A stretch of 64,000 nt of DNA, taken from the NCBI GenBank assembly GCA_026122225.1, contig JANEZZ010001863.1, positions 1 to 64,000 on the forward strand, read 5' to 3'. Shown in pieces: positions 52,724 through 62,544 of the stretch. The notes under the pieces are model-generated. The model was not told where the DNA came from, did no database searches, and was given only the letters and a program-made list of their open reading frames with translations. Position 1 is the stretch's first letter. Each line of letters starts with the position of its first letter. The DNA is from Heloderma charlesbogerti (lineage: Eukaryota; Chordata; Lepidosauria; Squamata; Helodermatidae). Both the position numbers and the translations under genes were made by a program.

Positions 52724-53056
52724 TAAGAACCTAAGAATCTAAGAAGAGCCATGCTGGATCAGACCAAGGGTCCATCTAGTCCAGCATTCTGTTAACACAG
52801 TGGCCAACCAGCAGTCGACCAGGAATCCACAAGCAGGGCATGAGTGCAACAGCACCCTCCCACCCAAGTTCCCCAGCAACTGGTATACAAAGGTTCTTTG
52901 CCTCTGGTACTGGAGGTAGCATCTAGCCATCAAGACTAGTAGCCATTGACAGCCTTCTCCTCCAGGAATTTGTCCAACCCCCTTTTAAAGCCATCCAAAT
53001 TGATGGCCATCACCAAATCCAGTGGTAGTGAATTCCATAGCTTGCCTATGCGCTAA
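52724..53056 (-). mobile_element. CR1/L3-type 3' region
   Basis: AAGAACCTAAGAATCTAAGA, AGAGCCATGCTGGATCAGAC, CCATCTAGTCCAGCATTCTG, TTCCCCAGCAACTGGTATAC, AATTCCATAGCTTGCCTATG. Confidence 0.85.
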
Positions 53057-53084
53057 CTAGGCCATCAATTACACATGTAGGTAG

Positions 53085-53168
53085 CAGTAGAGCCTCCTTT
53101 AGAGTTCTGACTGAATCCCAGAGAAGATTCACCACCCCACTGACATTGGAGTCACCAGCCTCCACTGC
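53085..53168. mobile_element. Right half of CAGTGGAGGCTGG MITE
   Basis: CTTTAGAGTTCTGACTGAAT then ATTGGAGTCACCAGCCTCCACTG (end at about 53167). No left half adjacent. Confidence 0.7.
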
Positions 53169-53805
53169 CTGACTTGCCCACAGTTACGCCCCTGATCCAT
53201 ATCCTTTTTGCCTCTCCTGATCTTGGAGATCCAACGTCAGGGAGGAAAGGGGTTCAGAAATTTCTATAGCGCAGGAGTGAGGGATTTTAGGGCTGGGCAT
53301 CAAATCTAGCTCTCCCCTTCCCCTGGCCCCATTCCTTTCCCCTCAGCCAACAATTCATTATTATTTATTTCATTTCTGTACTGTCCCATAGCCGAAGCGC
53401 TCTGGACAGTTTATGACAATCATTTGGCGGTTTCCCGACTTCCGTGCAATCCCCCCCCCCCATTCTAGAAGGTTGAGCTGCCTCTCCTGAGGCTGAGTTG
53501 CTGACAGGAAGAGCTCAAAGGTACAATGTGCTGGTACTTTTTGTAGTTTGGTTATGTTGGCCCCACCCCCTTTGCCTTCAGCTCCACCTTCCACTGAAAC
53601 ATGGCCCCGAGAGCTCCTCTGAAATTAAATTCGGCCCTTGGGCTGAAAGAAGCTCCCCACCCCTGCCATAGGGCTGCGAGGGGTTATCCAAGGTTGGACC
53701 TCTCCCTCTGAGGGCGGACCTTTTCCTCTGCTCTAGGAGGGGAAGATCTAAAAAATCTCTGCCCCCTGGGGCACCTCTCATGGGCTAAGGGTAAAACCGA
53801 ACATA
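53169..53805. other. Unassigned, with L2 tail scrap
   Basis: 53355-53420 (ATTATTATTTATTTCATTTC, TGTCCCATAGCCGAAGCGCT) is a minus-strand L2 3' tip. The rest has no recognised gene. Confidence 0.45.
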
Positions 53806-53849
53806 AACCCTACTTAGAGTAGATCCATGGAAATGAATGAGATTTAAAT

Positions 53850-53851
<2 letters not shown>

Positions 53852-53881
<30 letters not shown>

Positions 53882-53945
53882 GCTTAGAGTAGATCCATAG
53901 AAATGAATGAGACAAATTCATTATTATTATTATTATTATTATTAT
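53852..53945 (+). repeat. (ATT)n microsatellites with duplicated flank
   Basis: Two ATT runs (53852-53881, 53918-53946), each preceded by the segment TAGAGTAGATCCATRGAAAT GAATGAGA, so the MITE-arm-plus-repeat unit is duplicated in tandem. Confidence 0.9.
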
Positions 53946-54376
53946 TTCTATACTGCCCCATAGCCAAAGCTCTCTGGGTGGTTTACAAAAGTTAAAACAT
54001 TAAAATACAACATACAACATTTATACGACGTTTAAAAACCTTTTACATAAAAGCATACGGACAATATATACAAATAACATATAACTAAAAGCAACTGAAC
54101 TAAAAACAATTTTTTAAAAAATCCAACCATAAAACACAGCTTAAAACAACACTGCTTTAAAATAGTATACAAAAGTCAGTAGAACGAACAGGAGTTCTAA
54201 AATGGGAAGGCCTGCCGGAATAACAGCATCTTTAATGCCTGCTTAAAAACCTTCAACGAGGTCAGCAGGCACATTTCAACCGGCAGGTCATTCCACAACT
54301 GAGCGGCAGCAAAGGAGAAGGTCCTCTGGCGTGTGGCTGCCAGTCTCCCATTAGAAAGCCACAGCAGAGAGCCCTC
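53943..54376 (-). mobile_element. L2 3' fragment, minus
   Basis: TATACTGCCCCATAGCCAAA GC, A-rich UTR, then the complement of coding sequence: GGTCATTCCACAACTGAGCG and CAGCAGAGAGCCCTC. Confidence 0.8.
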
Positions 54377-54702
54377 ATTAAGGCCTTACATGGTCTAGGT
54401 CCAAGGTACCTTAGCGAGCTCCTTCTCCCCTGCGTCCCAGTCCGCCACCTAAGGTCCTCTGAGGGCTCTCTGCTGCAGCTGCCTAATGCGAGACTGGCAA
54501 ACACACGCTAGAGGACCTTCTCCTTTGCCGCCGTTCAGTTGTCAACCACCCCTGCTGGTTGAAATGCGCCTGCTGACCTCATTGAAGGAACTCTTGTTCC
54601 TCTTTGTTGACTGTTATATGCTGTGTTTATGCTGTGTTTTATTGTTGGTTTTTTTGTTAAATTGTTTTTAACTTTGTACGCCACCTAGAATATTTGTAAA
54701 TA
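54377..54702 (+). mobile_element. L2 3' fragment, plus, split by Tc1
   Basis: GGTCCAAGGTACCTTAGCGA, GAGGGCTCTCTGCTGCAGCT, GAGGACCTTCTCCTTTGCCG, GTTGAAATGCGCCTGCTGAC then a T-rich UTR and ACTTTGTACGCCACCTAGAA. It resumes after the Tc1 at 56356 with TAGGTGGGTTATAAATTGAA and an AAT/AAAT repeat tail. Confidence 0.82.
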
Positions 54703-54703
54703 C

Positions 54704-56355
54704 CAGTCAGGGCCAGAAATACTGGAACAAGGATAACTGTTTTGGCAGTTGGCCTCTGTACACCACCACATTGAAGGTGAAAGGAAACACACCCAGATGG
54801 GAACGAAGTCAGGACTTTCAGCTGTAATTCAAGGGGTTCGACAAAAGTGGGGCACTAACCATTCAGGAAGGACAGCCAGTGGCATACACATATCCCCATC
54901 ATTGGTGGCTCATAAGTAATGGAACGAATGGCTGACAAACAGCTGCATGGCCAGGTGTGGCCTGTTTCCTGGGTACCCCATGACCAATCAAGCAGATAAA
55001 AGGCCTGGAGGTGGTTCTGAGTATTACATTTGCATTTGGTAGCTGTTCACTGAAAGTCCCAAAATGAGGTCTAAAGAGGTGTCCATGTGAGTGAAGGAGG
55101 CCATCATTAGGCTGAGGAAACAAAATAAACCCATCAGAGAGATAGCAAAAACAGTGGGAGTGCCCAACACAACAGTTTGGAACTTCCTGAAAAAGAAGGA
55201 CTTAACTGGCAAGCTCAGCAACGACAAAAGGCCTGGAAGACCACGGAAGACAACTAAAGTGGATGACCGCAGAATTCTGCTCAGGGTGAAGAGGAACCCT
55301 TTCACAACATCTAGCCAGGTCAAGAACACTCTTGAGGAGGTAGGCATGTCATTGTCAAGATCTACAGTCAAGAGACGGCTTTATGAATGTAAATACAGAG
55401 GCTTCACAACAAGGTGCAAACCACTGGTAACGCTCAAGAACAGAAAGGCCAGTTTAGCCTTTGCCAGCAAACACCTAAAAAAGCCTGCCCCGTTCTGGAA
55501 TAAGATTCTTTGGACTGATGAAACCAAGATTAACTTGTACCAGAATGATGGGAAGAGAAAAGTATGGAGAAGGAAAGGAACAGCTCATGATCCAAAGCAT
55601 ACCACATCATCTGTCAAACATGGTGGAGGCAGTGTTATGGCATGGGCATGTATGGCTGCCGATGGAACCGGGTCACTGGTGTTTATTGATGACCTGACTG
55701 CTGATAAAAGCAGCAGGAGGAATTCTGAAGTGTATAGGGCTATACTTTCTGCTCAGATTCAGCCGAATGCTGCCAAACTGATAGGACGCCGCTTTATATT
55801 GCAGATGGATATGACTCAAAACATAAAGCAAAAGCTACCCAAGAGTTTCTCAAGGCAAAGAAGTGGGATGTTCTTCAATGGCCAAGTCACTCACCTGATC
55901 TCAACCCAATAGAGCATGCTTTTCACTCACTGAAGACAAGACTGGAGGCAGAAGGACCTACAAACAAGCAGCAGCTGAAGGCAGCTGCACTAACGGCCTG
56001 GCAAAGCTTCTCGATGGAGGAAACTCAGCATTTGGTCATGTCTGTGGGTTCCAGACTTCAGACAGTCATTGACTGCAAATGATTTTCATCCAGGTATTAA
56101 AGGCGATCCTTAAGTTTGAAATGATGTTGGTTTGTTCCATTACTTATGGGCCACCAACGATGGGTGTGTGTGCATGCCAGTGGCTGACCTTCCTGAATGG
56201 TTAGTGCCCCACTTTTGTCAAATCCCTTGAATTACAGCTGAAAGTCCATACTCCGTTCCTATCTGGGTGTGTTTCCTTTCAAATTCAATGTGATGGTGTA
56301 CAGAGACCAACTACCAAAACAGTTATCCTTCTTCCAGTATTTCTGGCCCTGACTG
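54704..56355 (+). mobile_element. Tc1-like DNA transposon with long inverted repeats
   Basis: Ends CAGTCAGGGCCAGAA (54704 on) and TTCTGGCCCTGACTG (to 56355). The inverted repeats are about 225 bp, the inner ends being TAAGTAATGGAACG near 54915-54928 and GTTCCATTACTTATG near 56134-56148. TA dinucleotides lie at 54701-54702 (one extra C before the left end) and 56356-56357, as expected for Tc1/mariner. Length about 1.65 kb. Confidence 0.95.
55064..56082 (+). pseudogene. Tc1-like transposase (DD34E type), broken
   Basis: The transposase binds the inverted repeats and cuts and pastes the element into TA sites. The ATG at 55064 (MRSKEVSM) is followed by a TGA at 55088. The frame is then open for 273 codons: the first helix-turn-helix (IRLRKQNKPIREIAKTVGVP), a GRPR linker (KRPGRPRKTT), the second DNA-binding helix region (SLSRSTVKRRLYE), the first catalytic Asp in ILWTDETKI (about residue 143 from 55091) and the glycine-rich KHGGGSVMAWACM. 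At about 55809 a single-base deletion shifts the frame just at the second catalytic Asp (QMD..). The remaining codons, including the Glu of NPIEHAF and a normal C-terminus ending IDCK (stop 56080-56082), are readable in the next frame. The total of about 340 codons is normal for the family. One nonsense and one frameshift mutation make it inactive. Confidence 0.93.
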
Positions 56356-56357
56356 TA

Positions 56358-56383
56358 GGTGGGTTATAAATTGAATACATTGA

Positions 56384-56428
<45 letters not shown>

Positions 56429-56448
56429 AATAAATAAATAAAAATTAA
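56358..56448 (+). repeat. L2 3' tip with (AAT)n/(AAAT)n tail
   Basis: Continuation of the 54377-54702 L2, with an expanded AAT then AAAT tail. Confidence 0.85.
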
Positions 56449-56910
56449 GGGAACAATCCTATGGCTGTTAGTCAGCTAGATGGCCATAGGATATGTTTGT
56501 TTCCGGGAACCAACCTCGGAGCACGTGCGCCAAGGTTGGTTCCCTAAGAACCGACTTTCCCCCACTCCCGCGCTGCCTTGTAGGCAGTGTGGAATGGCCC
56601 TGCACTCCGCGCTCATAAGAGCAGTGTAGAGCAACGTAAAAGGGGCATTCACGGGAGCGGGCCAGGGCGGGGTGGGTATCGGCTGTCTAGCCACGAATGC
56701 GGGGCAGGAGAAGTGCGGAGAAGATGATCCCCTCCATTCTTCTCCTGCCCCACATTGGATAGACGGTCGCCTCCGAGTTCAGAGGCGGTTGCCTATCCCC
56801 ATAGGATTGTGCCCTAAGTTAGTTGTGACTAACTTAAGTTCCATTCATTTCAATGGGTCTGTTCTAAGTAGGACTCACACTAGATTTTAACCCATAAGAC
56901 TGCAGCCTAA
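56449..56910. mobile_element. Foldback MITE and CCATTGAAATG family arm
   Basis: GGGAACAATCCTATGGC (56450) pairs with CCATAGGATTGTGCCCT (about 56800-56816), and the interior has further complementary GC-rich segments (GGAACCAACCTCGGAGC / GCCAAGGTTGGTTCC). From 56820 to 56905 (TTCCATTCATTTCAATGGGT, TCTAAGTAGGACTCACACTA) a second MITE arm follows. Confidence 0.6.
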
Positions 56911-56960
56911 GAATTATAATCAGAGGCTTTATTTTTATAGTGATATTGTAGTATTGTTAT

Positions 56961-57038
56961 AGGACAGGAAGGCCTGGCGTGCTATGGTCCATGGGGTCAC
57001 GAAGAGTCGGACATGACTGAACGACTGAACAACAACAA
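56961..57038 (+). mobile_element. 78-bp BovB 3' tip with target duplication
   Basis: GGACAGGAAGGCCTGGCGTG through AGAGTCGGACATGACTGAAC and an AAC tail. Flanked by a perfect 11-bp duplication AGTATTGTTAT (56950-56960 and 57039-57049). Confidence 0.95.
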
Positions 57039-57214
57039 AGTATTGTTATGTGTGTTCTTCTTTTTTGTTGCCTCTGTTTGTAACTTTATTTCCAAATAAA
57101 ATAAAATTCCATGATGGGAGGAGGGGGGCGGCGGAGAGACACACCCAAAGCTGTCTGAGCACAACAAACTGGCTAAACCAGCACCAATATAAAAAGCATG
57201 CTTTATGTTTATCT

Positions 57215-57307
57215 TAATTAAGGGTGTTTTTTTTAATCTTGATTTTAATGCCGGCCACCTTGAGCACCATTCTTTGGCAGAAAGGCGGGATAAAAATAAA
57301 ATAAAAA
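57215..57307 (+). mobile_element. L2 3' tip
   Basis: TTTTAATGCCGGCCACCTTG then AGAAAGGCGGGATAAAAATA AA. Confidence 0.7.
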
Positions 57308-57540
57308 ATGTAGTCTTATTCTGTAAGTAAACAAGCATTTGCTGCTTCTCTATGCTAAGAAGAGTTCTTCTGTGTCATCTGAAAGATTTAAGATCCAAAT
57401 CGGAGAAATGTCCTTAAAACATCAGTATAAAACAATTCTGCTGTGTACAAACAAGTAGATGAGTTATGGAACTGCATGGTCCTAATAAAGGTATTCCCCA
57501 ACTGTGGATTTTGGATTTTTTTTACACTCTTCCCAGTTGT
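57308..57540. other. Unassigned
   Basis: No recognised feature. Confidence 0.35.
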
Positions 57541-58022
57541 TGCTGTTGTTGTTCAGTCGTGTCCGACTCTTCGTGACCCCATGGACCATGGCACGCCAGG
57601 CCTTCCTGTCCTTCGCTCTCTCCCGGAGTGTGGTCAAGTCCATATTCATTGCATTGGTGATACTATCTAGCCATCTCATCCTCTGCCGTCCCCTTCTCCT
57701 TTTGCCTTCGATCTTTCCCAGGGCAGCCAGGGTTGATTTCCTTTAGGATGGACTGATTTGACCTCCTTGTAGTCCAGGGGACTCGTAAGAGTCTTCTCCA
57801 GCACCACAGTTCGAAGGCATCGATTCTTCGGCGCTCAGCCTTCCTTATAGTCCAGCTCTCACAGCCATACATTGCTACTGGGAAAACCATAGCTTTGATT
57901 ATATGGACCTTTGTCGGCAAGGTGATGTCTCTGCTTCTTACTATGCTGTCTAGGTGTGCCATAGCTTTCCTCCCAAGGAGCAAGCATCTTTTAATTTCAT
58001 GGCTACAGTCACCGCCTGCGGT
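57541..58022 (-). mobile_element. 5'-truncated RTE-BovB with internal deletion
   Basis: Minus-strand BovB 3' end at 57541. A deletion of about 120 bp at 57722 removes the LKLKYFGHLMRREN block. 5' truncation at about 58022 within the ITADGDCSHEI region. Frame 58043-57663 is open across the deletion. Confidence 0.9.
57541..58022 (-). pseudogene. BovB C-terminal region, deleted
   Basis: Minus-strand codons: CSHEIKRCLLLGRKAMAHLD, SIVRSRDITLPTKVHIIKAM, YGCESWTIRKAERRRIDAFE, WCWRRLLRVPWTTRRSNQSI, then NPGCPGK out of step at the deletion. Then the tail MRWLDSITNAMNMDLTTLRE, ending KSRTRLN. No RT catalytic box. Confidence 0.85.
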
Positions 58023-58548
58023 GAAGGCAGCTCTTGCTTCCATTTTGTTTCAAATTATGTCAAACACCTCCATCTAGCGGTGTTCAACAAAACGACTGGC
58101 CAGCACCACGTGCAGTGAAACCTTTACAAGGAGCGGCACAGTTCCCAACAGCAATACACTTCCTCAGCAACACACCTACACCTGTTCCATGCTGCCTACT
58201 TACATGTTCACAGGTATAATCTTCAGAGTCTAGATTTTCCGGTTCTTCTTTAGGGCGGTTTATTATTATTATTTAAAAAAATGGGGCTTAGCAATTAGAC
58301 TTGAATGACTGGTTCTGAAACAGTCTCAAAGAGGCTGGGAGTGGATGGGGTTGCAACGTTTCATGTCAACACCTCGGTCTCCGTCCAGTAATTTTGTTTT
58401 TACAGGGCAGATGGGCAATATTGGGCTTCGCTGAAGGATTGTTTTCGAGGCTACCCTCTGTTTCAAGCGCAGGTGCCTGTGCAGAGCCACTGCTGTTGAA
58501 GAGCCATTGGTCCCCAAACCCCCATTGTGTAGTTCTCTGGAACTGGTT
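58023..58548. other. Unassigned stretch
   Basis: No recognised feature. Confidence 0.35.
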
Positions 58549-58896
58549 GTTGTTGTTGTTCAGTCGTTCAGTCGTGTCCGACTCTTCGTGACCCCATGGA
58601 CCATAGCATGCCAGGCCTTCCTGTCCTGCACTGTCTCCCGGAGTGTGCTCAAGTCCATATTCATTGCATCAGTGATGCTATCTAGCCATCTCATCCTCTG
58701 CCGTCCCCTTCTCCTTTTGCCCTCAGTCTTTTCCAGCATCAGGGTCTTTTCCAGAGAGTTTTCTCTTCGCATGAGGTGGCCAAAATATTTGAGCTTCAGC
58801 TTCAGTATCTGTTCTTCCAATGAGCACTCAGGGTTGATTTCCTTTAGGATTGACTGATTTGACCTCCTTGCAGTCCAGGGGATTCGTAAGAGTCGA
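58549..58896 (-). mobile_element. 5'-truncated RTE-BovB
   Basis: Minus-strand tail. The plus strand shows TTGTTCAGTCGTTCAGTCGT at the 3' end and GTCCAGGGGATTCGTAAGAG TC at the truncation. Confidence 0.92.
58560..58820 (-). pseudogene. BovB C-terminal tail
   Basis: An open minus-strand frame of 86 codons: EEQILKLKLKYFGHLMRREN, SLEKTLMLEKTEGKRRRGRQ, RMRWLDSITDAMNMDLSTLR, ending KSRTRLND. It is a truncated piece without enzymatic domains. The substitutions (EEQ for EGQ, METVQ for RERAQ) distinguish it from the other copies. Confidence 0.88.
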
Positions 58897-58904
58897 AACT
58901 GACT

Positions 58905-59085
58905 ACTGAGCTGGGCAGGTTCATTGTTCCATCTGGCTCAGTACTGCATGGCCATGGTTTTCCAGGGGGTCAGGCAGAGGTCTTTCCCAGCAACTGCTCC
59001 TTGATCCTTTTTCTAATGAGATGAACCTGGGACTTTCTGCATGCAAAATCAGGTGCTCTGCCACTAAGCTACAGTTGCATCGATG
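58905..59085 (-). mobile_element. tRNA-type SINE
   Basis: Complement of the head: TGAACCTGGGACTTTCTGCA, TGCAAAATCAGGTGCTCTGC, CACTAAGCTAC. Body: TTCCATCTGGCTCAGTACTG, TTCCAGGGGGTCAGGCAGAG GTC. Confidence 0.75.
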
Positions 59086-59654
59086 ACCAAACATGATTAA
59101 TATTCCTCTCCAAGGGCTTTTCTGCATGAGGCATTTATTGGGTGCTTGTCATTCTCTACTCACAGTTGTTTATGGGTTCTTTAGATGACGTTGTGACCCT
59201 CAAGTTTCATTTCTGTTTCTAAGGAGCACTTTCCACGAGTTATTTTCTCTCGAGCAGCGATTTCCTCTTGCGTATTTGCGCTATTCCACTATACCACAGA
59301 GGTTATGTAGTGGAAAAGCAGGAAAGGAACTGCTCCTTGTGTAGTGCTCAGAGCTCTATTCTGAGACGAAACCAAAAGTGGATAAAGCGGATGAACCGCT
59401 GATTAATAGGCTCATGTGCAAAAGCTCCAGATGTGTGGAGAAGGCCATAGTCACCACATCAGCCATTTCTCTGAGTGAGGTCTGTGTTGGTTTGCTGCTC
59501 CATTGCTGCTTAAGAACAACAGATGAGCACAAGAACTGGCCCTATGGACATATTGGCATTTACATGTAGAAGCCAATGTGGTGGTGGATCCTGGGCCAAT
59601 CAGGACTCCCCCTGTTGTGCTGGAGCTTTATGCATTTCCATTGGTATGCACATT
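59086..59654. other. Unassigned stretch
   Basis: No recognised gene or repeat. Confidence 0.35.
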
Positions 59655-59835
59655 GGAACAGCGTAAGCTGCCTTAAACTGATTCAGACCATCAGTCCATC
59701 TAGCCCAGTATTGTCGACACTGACTGGCAACGGCTCTCCAGGGTTTCAGGCAGGAGTTTTTCCAGTCTTACCTGGAGATGCTGGGGATTGAACCTGGGAC
59801 CTTCCGCTTGCAAAGCAGGGGCTCAAGTGCTGGGT
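59655..59835 (-). mobile_element. tRNA-type SINE
   Basis: AAGCTGCCTTAAACTGATTC, AGACCATCAGTCCATCTAGC, TCTCCAGGGTTTCAGGCAGG, GGGATTGAACCTGGGACCTT CCGC, TGCAAAGCAGGGGCTC. A plus-strand scrap of the same 3' end (CTCAGTATAAACAGCTTCCT) lies at 59876-59896. Confidence 0.85.
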
Positions 59836-60012
59836 GCCTTTGCACACTGACTAAATGTGGGGCCAAATGTGGGGCTCAGTATAAACAGCTTCCTATGTCC
59901 CTAACTTCTCATTGATTTCAGTGCTTCTACTCTAAATATGACTAAGTTTGGAAGCAAACGAGATTATCTCTCATTTGTTTCTGAAAGAAGCTCTAATAAA
60001 TTCAAAATAACT

Positions 60013-60357
60013 GAGGACTCTTACGAGTCCCCGGGACTGCAAGAAGGTCAAATCAGTCCATCCTAAAGGAAATCAACCCTGACTGCTCACTGGAAGGACA
60101 GATACTGAAGCTGAAGCTCAAATATTTTGGCCACCTAATGTGAAAAGAAAAGTCACTGGAAAACACCCTGATGCTGGGAAAGACTGAAGGCAAAAGGAGA
60201 AGGGGACGGCAGAGGATGAGATGGCTAGATAGCATCACGGATGCAATGAATATGAACTTGAGCACACTCCGGGAGAGAGCGCAGGACAGGAAGGCCTGGC
60301 GTGCTACGGTCCATGGGGTCACGAAGAGTCGGACACGACTGAACGACTGAACAACAA
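60013..60357 (+). mobile_element. 5'-truncated RTE-BovB
   Basis: GGACTCTTACGAGTCCCCGG to the AAC tail at about 60357. The reading frame has a TGA in the RHLM.KEK region (about 60139-60141), so it is dead. Confidence 0.92.
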
Positions 60358-60701
60358 TTAGCATTTAGTGACCTCCATATTTATTAATGGATGAGAGCAA
60401 ATGAGAGCCCTTATGATGTAACAAACTGGCCATTAGCTGCCTTAATGATTAACCAGTAAAAAGAAGGAAGTTATATTATTATTCTAATAAACAATGCCTG
60501 TAATTTATAAAGCCAGCATTACATAATATGCCATGGAGTGCAGCCCAGCCTATCCTGTCAGGGGGAAACCTAGGCTCCTCTGTTCAGCCTGACAAGCTGG
60601 TTTTCTATATGCAAGGAGGAATTGTGTGTGTATGTGTTAATATGGGGAGGGGGGCGTGTGCAATTATGCAGTTTTCTAGCTGCAGTCTGCAGTGGTATGG
60701 G
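60358..60701. other. Unassigned stretch
   Basis: No recognised feature. Confidence 0.35.
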
Positions 60702-60856
60702 CAGTGGAGGCTGATGGCTCCACGTTTCAGTCAGAACCACTCTGGGTTTCAGTCAGAACACCAAAGGAGCTAACCAAGGTTAGCTTCTTTAGTGTTTGAC
60801 TGAACCCCGGAGCGGATTCACCACCCCACAGACATTGGAGCCACCAGCCTCTACTG
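60702..60856. mobile_element. hAT-type MITE (CAGTGGAGGCTG), long form
   Basis: Left CAGTGGAGGCTGATGGCTCC, right GGAGCCACCAGCCTCTACTG. The centre is a near-palindrome (CTAACCAAGGTTAG). Flanks GGTATGGG and GCTATGGC agree at 6 of 8. Confidence 0.85.
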
Positions 60857-60899
60857 GCTATGGCTTAAGAATAAGGGTCCACCAGGGGTTGACCTGTTT

Positions 60900-61150
60900 G
60901 TCTAGGGCAGCCTTCACCACCAGATGTGTTAGACTACAAGTCCAGATGTGCCAGCATTATTTTTACCTCTCTAAATAGTTTTAAATTTTGCATGTTAAAA
61001 ACTTTATACTGTGTTTTGTCATCATGTATTTGCGGTTAGTAATTTTGGTGAATCCTCCAGAGAGCGTCGGCTATGGGGCGGTATAGAAATGAAATAAATA
61101 ATAATAGTAACTCCCATTATCCCCAGCCAGGTTGCGGAAGGCTGGTCTAG
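60900..61150. mobile_element. ACTACAACTCCCAT MITE split by L2 tip
   Basis: The left part, 60900-60945 (GCAGCCTTCACCACCAGATG, TGTTAGACTACAA), and the right part, 61110-61150 (TAACTCCCATTATCCCCAGC, CAGGTTGCGGAAGGCTG), flank an L2 3' tip at about 60956-61109 (GAATCCTCCAGAGAGCGTCG, GGGGCGGTATAGAAATGAAA TAAATAATAATA). Confidence 0.7.
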
Positions 61151-61379
61151 GGGCTTCTGCTGATGTTATTTTTAGCAGCATGGCCCCACCCTGGCCCTTT
61201 CGCCATCATCCTCTCTATTTCCCAACTTCATGGGCGAAAGGTGCTACTTACATAGCCAAAATAGCATCACCCCTACACAAAGAGTGAGCTATCAGAGGGC
61301 TCTGTCTTTTGTTGTTTTTAAAAGGGTGTTTAAAAAAACACTTCTTTGGCTTTTAATCAAATGATATGCTGGTTTTGTT
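61151..61379. other. Unassigned
   Basis: No recognised feature. Confidence 0.3.
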
Positions 61380-61535
61380 GCTGGTTCATTTGACACTGGC
61401 TTTAAAATTTACTTATGATCTTATGAACTGGTTATATTGATAATGAATTGCATGTTTTATACTGCAAGCCTCTCTGGAAAGACTGCAGTCTTGAAATGCA
61501 GCTAAGAAATGCATTAAATAAATATATTCATACAA
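61380..61535 (+). mobile_element. Possible LINE 3' UTR
   Basis: TTTATACTGCAAGCCTCTCT GGAAAGA, then AATGCATTAAATAAATATAT resembles a diverged L2-type 3' end. Confidence 0.4.
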
Positions 61536-62385
61536 AAAACTTTAGGGGGGAAGGGGGGCAACCTGCCCCCAAATGCAGGCCGATGAGGACCGAGGATGGT
61601 TGGTGGCCACAGAATGCTGGCGGTGGGGGAGAACCCATAACCAGGGCAGCGTGAAAATGTAATGGATCATCCTGGAAAAGGGCCTAGCTGGCTGGAACCC
61701 TGATCAGGAGAACTCCACACTGCAACATTTCGTTGCAGGTTCTGCTTATTCTTCTCAGCATTCAGTGAGGTAGGTTTGACCTGCAGAGTTGCTGTCTATG
61801 TTAGAAAAGCTACTGAACATTTCTTACAAATGAAACTGAAGTTAAAAATAATTTTAAAAAACCTCGCCTCCCCTCAAACTACAAGCTCTGCAAAGCAGGA
61901 ACTAAATTCTACCGAGCTTCACCATAGCTGTTGACCTATTTACATCTCACTCTCCTCCTACAGTTGTTTCTGTAATTGTTCTTAAGAGAGCCATCATTTC
62001 CAGGGAATGCTGCTCCTGTTGAATTTCTGCTTGTTCACATGTCACAGTTTCTGCCAGGAAAAAGGTGGGAAGCCTAGACCAGTTGGAGGGTGCGCTTGAA
62101 CTTGTGTTGCCAATTTAAAAACAAAGAAACCTGAAGTTACTCCTGTGGTTTTAACAGTAGTCTGATGCTTCTCCTGGCATGGTTGCTTTTCTGGAATTAT
62201 GCTCTCCTTGCTGCTGATCTTTTCCTAGAACCTTCAACCATGTGTAAAATGGCCTCTTTTTCCTTTCCTTTCTGTTCTTTCTTTCACTTTTCTCCCTTCT
62301 TTCCTCTAACTTAATATGTTCTCATTATGTTAAAACTCCTGCTGTCCTTTTCAGATTCATTGGGGAATATTGATTGGGTAGATCC
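61536..62385. other. Unassigned stretch
   Basis: No recognised gene or repeat. Confidence 0.4.
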
Positions 62386-62465
62386 AGCATGGCCTGTGGT
62401 CAGGAATCCTGGGAGTTGTAGTCCAAAACATCTGGCAGGCACCAGGTTGGGAAAAGGTGTTCTAG
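62386..62465. mobile_element. MITE fragment (ACTACAACTCCCAT family)
   Basis: CATGGCCTGTGGTCAGGAAT, CCTGGGAGTTGTAGTCCAAA, ACATCTGGCAGGCACCAGGT TGGG. Confidence 0.65.
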
Positions 62466-62544
62466 ACTCCCAGTGCCACAACATTGGTGTACTTCCAGCA
62501 GTGCAGGAATGCGCAGCATGGCCGCCAATGTTGACTTTAATGTT

